A stretch of 64,000 nt of DNA from an uncultured bacterium (GTDB lineage: Bacteria > Actinomycetota > Coriobacteriia > Coriobacteriales > Coriobacteriaceae), in assembly GCA_905215505.1 (NCBI GenBank), contig CAJMPU010000014.1:4349-68348 (forward strand). Reading direction: 5' to 3'. Numbering within the stretch: position 1 is the stretch's first letter; every line of letters begins with the position of its first letter. Positions 59,407-64,000 of the stretch are shown here, one piece after another. Under the pieces are notes generated by a model. That model did no database searches and was not told the origin of the DNA. It saw only the letters and a list, made by a program, of their open reading frames with translations. A program made the translations under genes and the position numbers.

Positions 59407-60621
59407 TTATGCGCTTGCTTCGGCCACGCTCTTCGAGGTTTCGGGTGAATCAGCTCCGTCCCCCGTCGTCTGCCCCTTCGCCGGCACCACGCCAAAGCAG
59501 TAGCTCAGCGCCGCCGACACCGCAAATGCCACACTGCCGGCAACGCAGCACCACAGCAGGTTCGAGATGCCGCCCGTGGCAAAGCCAATGACCATGAGGA
59601 CATTCGTCATGCCGATGGTATAGGCCGTAACGTGGCCCACGGCCGCAACAAGGCCTCCGACGGCACCGCCAATGGCCATGCACGTCAGGCACCTGCCATA
59701 TTTAAAGCCGCAACCGTACAGCGCCGGCTCGCTTACGCCGCCAAGAACACCCGAGATTGAATAGCCCAGCATGAGCGCCTTCTCGTCCTTATCCGCAACG
59801 CGAAGCGACGCGCCAAAAGGCATGCCCCAAACGGCGAACGTCGCCATCGTCGCGGCAATCAGGATGCACGAATCCGTTCCCACACTCATAAACTGCGCGT
59901 ACGCAAGCGATAGGACAACGTTGCTGATACCCGCGATCTTAAGAAACTCCCAACCCGCGGCAAGCCCCATGAGCGTGAGCAGCGACACGATGCCACCGGA
60001 ATTGCCAAGCATAAACATAAGCTGGCCCAACAGCATGCCCAGATAGCTGCCCGCCGGCGCTGTAATACACAGCGAAACCGGAACCATGACGAGCATGGTT
60101 GCAAACGGAACGAACGAAAATGCCACGGCCTTAGGGATAACTCGATGAAAGAAACACTCCACTCGCCATAGCACGGGCACCGAGATGAGGACCGGAATAA
60201 CAGTCGTCGTGTAATCGTTGACCGGCGCGGGAAGCAGACCATACACGGAAGTCATCGATGCCCCCGCCGTCGATGCGGCATCGACGAGCTTAAGCAGATC
60301 GGGCGCAATCAATACGCCGCCCAGCATCATGCCCAGTTGTTCCGAGCAACCGAGCTGGCGGGCAGCCGCCCAACCAAGATAGATGGGCAAAAAGTAGTAA
60401 CCGGCGTTATAGAGCCAACTGTAGAACAGGCGATAGATTTCGGAATCGGCAGGCCACAGGCCCAGCATGCCTTCGCCCATAATGACGGCGACGGTGCGGA
60501 ACAACGCCGCGCAGACAATAAAGGGCAGCGCCGACATCATGCTTTTGGACAGATAGTCCACCACGGCCATGGCGTTTGATGAAACCGTCGTTGTAAACGA
60601 GGTGTTAGAAACTTGTGACAT
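59407..60621 (-). CDS. PTS EIIC component, glucose/beta-glucoside superfamily (no EIIB domain)
   Basis: A 404-residue membrane protein with about ten hydrophobic segments. The EIIC motif GGVSEPALYGCGFKYGRC (about residue 280) and SYLGMLLGQLMFMLGN fit glucoside-type EIIC. The normal EIIB and EIIA domains are absent here and not adjacent. The ATG at 60621 has AAAGG upstream; a longer open frame overlaps accDA in another frame and is rejected. It may use EIIB from another system or have a regulatory role. Confidence 0.85.
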   Translation of the reverse strand: MSQVSNTSFTTTVSSNAMAVVDYLSKSMMSALPFIVCAALFRTVAVIMGEGMLGLWPADSEIYRLFYSWLYNAGYYFLPIYLGWAAARQLGCSEQLGMMLGGVLIAPDLLKLVDAASTAGASMTSVYGLLPAPVNDYTTTVIPVLISVPVLWRVECFFHRVIPKAVAFSFVPFATMLVMVPVSLCITAPAGSYLGMLLGQLMFMLGNSGGIVSLLTLMGLAAGWEFLKIAGISNVVLSLAYAQFMSVGTDSCILIAATMATFAVWGMPFGASLRVADKDEKALMLGYSISGVLGGVSEPALYGCGFKYGRCLTCMAIGGAVGGLVAAVGHVTAYTIGMTNVLMVIGFATGGISNLLWCCVAGSVAFAVSAALSYCFGVVPAKGQTTGDGADSPETSKSVAEASA

Positions 60622-60661
60622 GGAACGCCTTTCCCAATGTGACATGCGGACTGCCCCTTTG

Positions 60662-62386
60662 TCACATCGTGCGGTACCGACCGATTGCGCGGTACTTTTC
60701 GTAGCGGAGGTTTGTGAGGGTCGCGTCGTCGAGCTGCCCAAGCGTATCGAAGGCATCAAATGCCGAGGACATGACGGCACCGGCGATCTCCTCATGCGAC
60801 AGGCCCCTATCGTCAACAATGCCGTCGATGATGCCGAGCGCCAACAGATCGGGGGCCGTGAGCTTAAGCGCTTCGGCGGCCTCATTCGCGCGGTCGGTAT
60901 CCTTCCACAGGATTGACGCACAGGCCTCGGGGCTCACGACCGAATAGGCCGAGCTCGAGAACATCAGGATGCGGTCGGCCACGGATAGCGCCAGCGCGCC
61001 ACCAGAGCCGCCCTCGCCTGTCACCACCGAGACAATCGGCGTCTTAAGGCCGCTCATCTCCATGAGATTCTGGGCAATCGCCTCGCCCTGGCCGCGCTCC
61101 TCGGCACCGATGCCGCAAAACGCGCCCGAAGTATCGACCAGGCACAGAACCGGTCGACCAAACTTTTCGGCCTGGCGCATAAGGCGACGCGCTTTGCGGT
61201 AGCCCTCGGGATGTGCCATACCAAAGTTGCGACGCATGCGCTCTTTGGTCGTGGTGCCGCGCTCGATGGCGATGACCGTTACGGGGCATCCGTCTTTCCA
61301 GCCAATGCCAGCCACCACGGCAGCATCGTCGCCAAAGTAGCGGTCGCCGTGCAGCTCTACGAATCCGTCGAGACCCAACGAGATCATCTCGCCTGCCGTG
61401 GCGCGGTTCGCCGAGCGAGTCTGTTTGACGATTTCGAGCGCGCTTTTTGGTGCGGCCGAGCGCTTAAACAAGTGTCCCAGCTTTTTGTCGCGACGACCCG
61501 TATGCACGATCTCATGCGGTGCCCCCAGGCCGGGCGCGTGCCCTTCGTGCAGCGCCAGCAGCTCGCCTACCGTGAGCGCAATCTCACCACGCGGAACAAC
61601 GGCATCGCAAAAGCCGTGCTCCAGCAAAAACTCGGAACGCTGGAATCCCTTGGGCAGACGCTTGTGCATGTTCTGCTCGATCACGCGCGGGCCGGCAAAT
61701 GCCGTCAGGGCATCGGGCTCGGCCAGGATAATGTCGCCCTCCATGGCAAAGCTCGCGGTTACACCTCCGGTCGTGGGATCGGTGAGCACCGTGATATACA
61801 GGCCGCCCGCCTCGCTGTGGCGCCTAACCGCCGCAGAAATCTTGGCCATCTGCATGAGCGAGGTCACGCCCTCCTGCATGCGGGCGCCGCCCGATACGGT
61901 AAAGCCAACGACCGGCAGCCCCAACTCGGCCGCGCGCTCAAAGACACGACAGATCTTCTCGCCCACCACGGAGCCCATTGAGCCCATCATAAAGTTGGCA
62001 TCCATAAAGAAGAGCGCGGTATCGCAGCCGCAGATTTTGCCCCTGCCGCACACAACGGCATCGCGCTCGCCCGAACGCTCGCTCACGCTCTTAAGCTTGT
62101 CGGCATAACCGGGAAACGAGAGGAAGTCCTTCGACGCCAGATCGGCATCCCATTCCTCAAAGGTACCCGCGTCGACCGTCATGCGCATGCGCGCGCGACC
62201 GCTCACGCGAAAGTGTTTGCCGCAACGAGGGCAGACCTCGAGGTTGTCGTGCAGGCGCGCCTCATCGATCACACGGCGGCACTCCGGGCATTTGACAAAC
62301 ACGTGGCGCGCGGGGAACTCGGCGCACGACTCGGTTATCGGCCCCTCAAGGACATTGACCGTCTTCGCTTTTCTATTCATCAGCAT
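60662..62386 (-). CDS. accDA: Acetyl-CoA carboxylase carboxyltransferase, fused beta-alpha (AccD-AccA)
   Basis: A single 574-residue polypeptide carries both halves of the carboxyltransferase. The N-terminal AccD part has the zinc ribbon (CPEC...CPRC, about residues 33-55) and FTVSGGARMQEG. The AccA part starts near residue 300 with RSANRATAGEMISLGLDGFVELHGDR and contains VTGEGGSGGALALSVAD. In many bacteria these are separate genes. The ATG overlaps the accC stop, so translation is coupled. It makes malonyl-CoA for fatty acid synthesis. Confidence 0.94.
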   Translation of the reverse strand: MLMNRKAKTVNVLEGPITESCAEFPARHVFVKCPECRRVIDEARLHDNLEVCPRCGKHFRVSGRARMRMTVDAGTFEEWDADLASKDFLSFPGYADKLKSVSERSGERDAVVCGRGKICGCDTALFFMDANFMMGSMGSVVGEKICRVFERAAELGLPVVGFTVSGGARMQEGVTSLMQMAKISAAVRRHSEAGGLYITVLTDPTTGGVTASFAMEGDIILAEPDALTAFAGPRVIEQNMHKRLPKGFQRSEFLLEHGFCDAVVPRGEIALTVGELLALHEGHAPGLGAPHEIVHTGRRDKKLGHLFKRSAAPKSALEIVKQTRSANRATAGEMISLGLDGFVELHGDRYFGDDAAVVAGIGWKDGCPVTVIAIERGTTTKERMRRNFGMAHPEGYRKARRLMRQAEKFGRPVLCLVDTSGAFCGIGAEERGQGEAIAQNLMEMSGLKTPIVSVVTGEGGSGGALALSVADRILMFSSSAYSVVSPEACASILWKDTDRANEAAEALKLTAPDLLALGIIDGIVDDRGLSHEEIAGAVMSSAFDAFDTLGQLDDATLTNLRYEKYRAIGRYRTM

Positions 62387-63716
62387 AGAGATGCCCCATC
62401 AGATCGGTGTGATACATGCCCGACAAAAACTCGTCGTTTGCCAGCACGTCGAGCTGAAGCTCGCTATTTTCGCTCACGCCCTCAATCACGAGCTCGCCCA
62501 GGGCCGAGCGCATCTTGCGAATGGCACCGTCACGCGTGGGCGCGCACACGATGAGCTTGCCGAGCATGGAGTCGTAGTACGGCGGAACTTTCGCTCCGGT
62601 AAACATGGCGGAATCCCAGCGCACGCGCGGACCACCCGGCACACGCAACGCGGTGACCGTTCCACATGACGGTAGAAAGTCCGGCGTTTCGGCATTGATG
62701 CGGCACTCCATGGCGTGGTTGCGGACCGGTACGTCCTCCTGCTCAAAGGGCAGAGGCTGGCCGGCAGCCACGCGCAGCTGCCACTTAACCAGGTCGGTAT
62801 CGGTCACAAACTCCGTAACCGGATGCTCCACCTGCAAGCGCGTGTTCATTTCCATAAAGTAGAAATTGCCGTCATCTGAGTACAAAAACTCGATGGTGCC
62901 AGCGCCCTCATAGCCAACGGCACGAGCCAGGTCGCGCGCGGCCTTGTGCATGCGCGCGCGAATATCATCGCGTCCGTCGAGGCACGGCGCGGGGCTCTCC
63001 TCGATCAGCTTTTGGTTGCGGCGCTGCACCGAGCACTCACGCTCGCCGAGCGAAAACACATGGCCCTGCTTATCGGCCATAATCTGTACCTCAACGTGAT
63101 GCGCCGGCGCAACGAGCTTCTCCATGTAGCACTCGCCGTCGCCAAAAACGGCCTCACCCTCGGCACGCGCCTCGATGAACGCCTTTGCCGCATCTTCCAC
63201 GCGCTCGACCTTGCGAATACCGCGACCGCCGCCGCCCGCGCGCGCCTTAATAAGCACGGGGCAGCCGATGCGCTCGGCCTCGGCCGTTGCTTCCTCGGGG
63301 CTTTTGAGCAAATCGCAGCCCGGCACGATGGGCACGCCCGCAGCAGCGGCCGTTCGGCGTGCGGCGTCCTTGTCGCCCATGCTGTCGATCACCTCGGCCG
63401 AAGGACCGACAAACGCCAGACCGAACTTGTCGCAGTCGCGCACGAAGCTCGCCTTCTCGGAAAAGAAGCCATAGCCGGGATGAATTGCCTTAGCTCCCGA
63501 CTTTACGGCACAGGTGAGCACGGCATCGTCGTTGAGGTAGCTCTCGGCAAGACGCGGGCCGCCAATGCAATACGCCTCGTCGGCAAGCTGCACGTGTAGC
63601 GCGTCCGCATCGGCCGTGGAATAAACGGCGACGGTCTTGATGCCCATATCGCGGCACGCGCGGATAACACGGACCGCGACTTCGCCGCGGTTGGCGATGA
63701 GCACTTTGTCGAACAT
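62373..63716 (-). CDS. accC: Acetyl-CoA carboxylase biotin carboxylase subunit
   Basis: A 447-residue ATP-grasp enzyme that carboxylates biotin. MFDKVLIANRGEVAVRVIRACRDMG begins it; the ATP lid IKARAGGGGRGIRKVE and EMNTRLQVEHPVTEFVTD are present. The ATG at 63716 has AAGGAAGG upstream; the longer open frame is not supported. It overlaps accDA at its end and follows fabZ by 10 nt. Confidence 0.96.
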   Translation of the reverse strand: MFDKVLIANRGEVAVRVIRACRDMGIKTVAVYSTADADALHVQLADEAYCIGGPRLAESYLNDDAVLTCAVKSGAKAIHPGYGFFSEKASFVRDCDKFGLAFVGPSAEVIDSMGDKDAARRTAAAAGVPIVPGCDLLKSPEEATAEAERIGCPVLIKARAGGGGRGIRKVERVEDAAKAFIEARAEGEAVFGDGECYMEKLVAPAHHVEVQIMADKQGHVFSLGERECSVQRRNQKLIEESPAPCLDGRDDIRARMHKAARDLARAVGYEGAGTIEFLYSDDGNFYFMEMNTRLQVEHPVTEFVTDTDLVKWQLRVAAGQPLPFEQEDVPVRNHAMECRINAETPDFLPSCGTVTALRVPGGPRVRWDSAMFTGAKVPPYYDSMLGKLIVCAPTRDGAIRKMRSALGELVIEGVSENSELQLDVLANDEFLSGMYHTDLMGHLYADE

Positions 63717-63726
63717 GGAGCCTTCC

Positions 63727-64000
63727 TTAACTTTCGTGCATGAGTGCAAAAGACATATCGGCGCGGCAGCAAACCTCACCGTTGACGCTCGCAGTACCCG
63801 TCGCAAAGCGGAACGGCCCGCGCGCACGCGTGATGGAGCACACTAGATCCACCGTGTCGCCCGGGCGCACCGGACGCTTAAAGCGCACCTTGTCCAGACT
63901 CGTGTAGAACGGCGTCGCGCCGCGCGCCTCCTCATCACCCATCAGCAGCACGCAGCAGTTCTGGGCGAGCATCTCGCACTGAATCACGCCGGGAACGACC
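63727..64000 (-). CDS. fabZ: 3-hydroxyacyl-ACP dehydratase, partial
   Basis: The C-terminal ~90 residues are present and the gene runs off the right edge. VVPGVIQCEMLAQNCCVLLM matches the 'PGV.Q.E..AQ' helix of FabZ, followed by the FYTSLDKVRFKRPVRPGDTVDL strand. It removes water in each elongation cycle of fatty acid synthesis. It is upstream of accC in a fabZ-accC-accDA operon. Confidence 0.9.
   Translation of the reverse strand, partial: VVPGVIQCEMLAQNCCVLLMGDEEARGATPFYTSLDKVRFKRPVRPGDTVDLVCSITRARGPFRFATGTASVNGEVCCRADMSFALMHES

Noticed and set aside
1..64000. tRNA, rRNA or prophage genes
   Set aside because: No cloverleaf-like sequence, rRNA motif or phage structural gene was recognised on either strand.

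Overview
The window is a GC-rich chromosomal segment, most likely from a Coriobacteriia actinobacterium of the Collinsella type. That placement is an inference from gene order, an anaerobic purine-degradation cluster, mannose-family PTS genes and several Collinsella-like palindromic repeats; no 16S gene is present to confirm it. Nearly all genes lie on the minus strand.

Two blocks of ribosomal protein genes frame the window. At the right (51.2-57.0 kb) rplC-rplD-rplW-rplB-rpsS-rplV-rpsC-rplP-rpmC-rpsQ-rplN-rplX ends in an intrinsic terminator. At the left (8.4-0 kb) rplE-rpsZ-rpsH-rplF-rplR-rpsE-rpmD-rplO-secY-adk-map-infA-rpmJ-rpsM-rpsK-rpsD-rpoA continues the canonical S10-spc-alpha order on the same strand. 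The normally contiguous rplX-rplE junction is therefore interrupted by about 42.8 kb, and rpsJ is not found ahead of rplC.

The intervening DNA is modular. (1) 8.7-17.9 kb and 24.4-34.8 kb carry a selenium/molybdenum-linked anaerobic purine (urate/xanthine) degradation set: xdhC, yqeB, yqeC, a dihydropyrimidinase-like hyuA, mocA, ygeW, ygeY, dpaL, a Mo-hydroxylase xdh, a polyferredoxin, ygfK, ssnA and a purine permease. Two YheO-type PAS/HTH regulators sit beside divergent promoters. Purine transport, ring hydroxylation, amidohydrolysis, 2,3-diaminopropionate cleavage and carbamoyl transfer fit together as one route. (2) 18.9-24.3 kb is an unrelated island splitting that set: a disordered single-pass membrane protein, an AAA/DUF4143 ATPase with 33-bp iterons upstream, and an AT-richer three-gene XRE cassette. 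(3) 34.9-41.0 kb holds ridA, a U32 peptidase, an RluA-like synthase, an oxidoreductase-DeoR pair and a regular array of inverted repeats. (4) 41.4-50.6 kb is a fructoside-type sugar locus: fructokinase-like ROK, GH172 hydrolase, mannose-family PTS IIA/IID/IIC/IIB and a LevR-like activator. It is bounded by an IS200/IS605 scar with a DegV fragment and an IS3 scar with a truncated mtnN.

Right of the ribosomal genes come a histidine phosphatase, a cation-diffusion transporter, an orphan PTS EIIC, a fused accD-accA, accC and the end of fabZ, which form part of a fatty-acid synthesis operon.

The most unusual signals are the split ribosomal cluster; two copies of a conserved ~69-nt core, each inside a different long palindrome; a three-unit dyad array with exactly 25-nt centres; paired AACAAA-N3-TTTGTT operators between dpaL and its putative regulator; and runs of hairpins between the purine genes. 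No tRNA, rRNA or CRISPR array was recognised.
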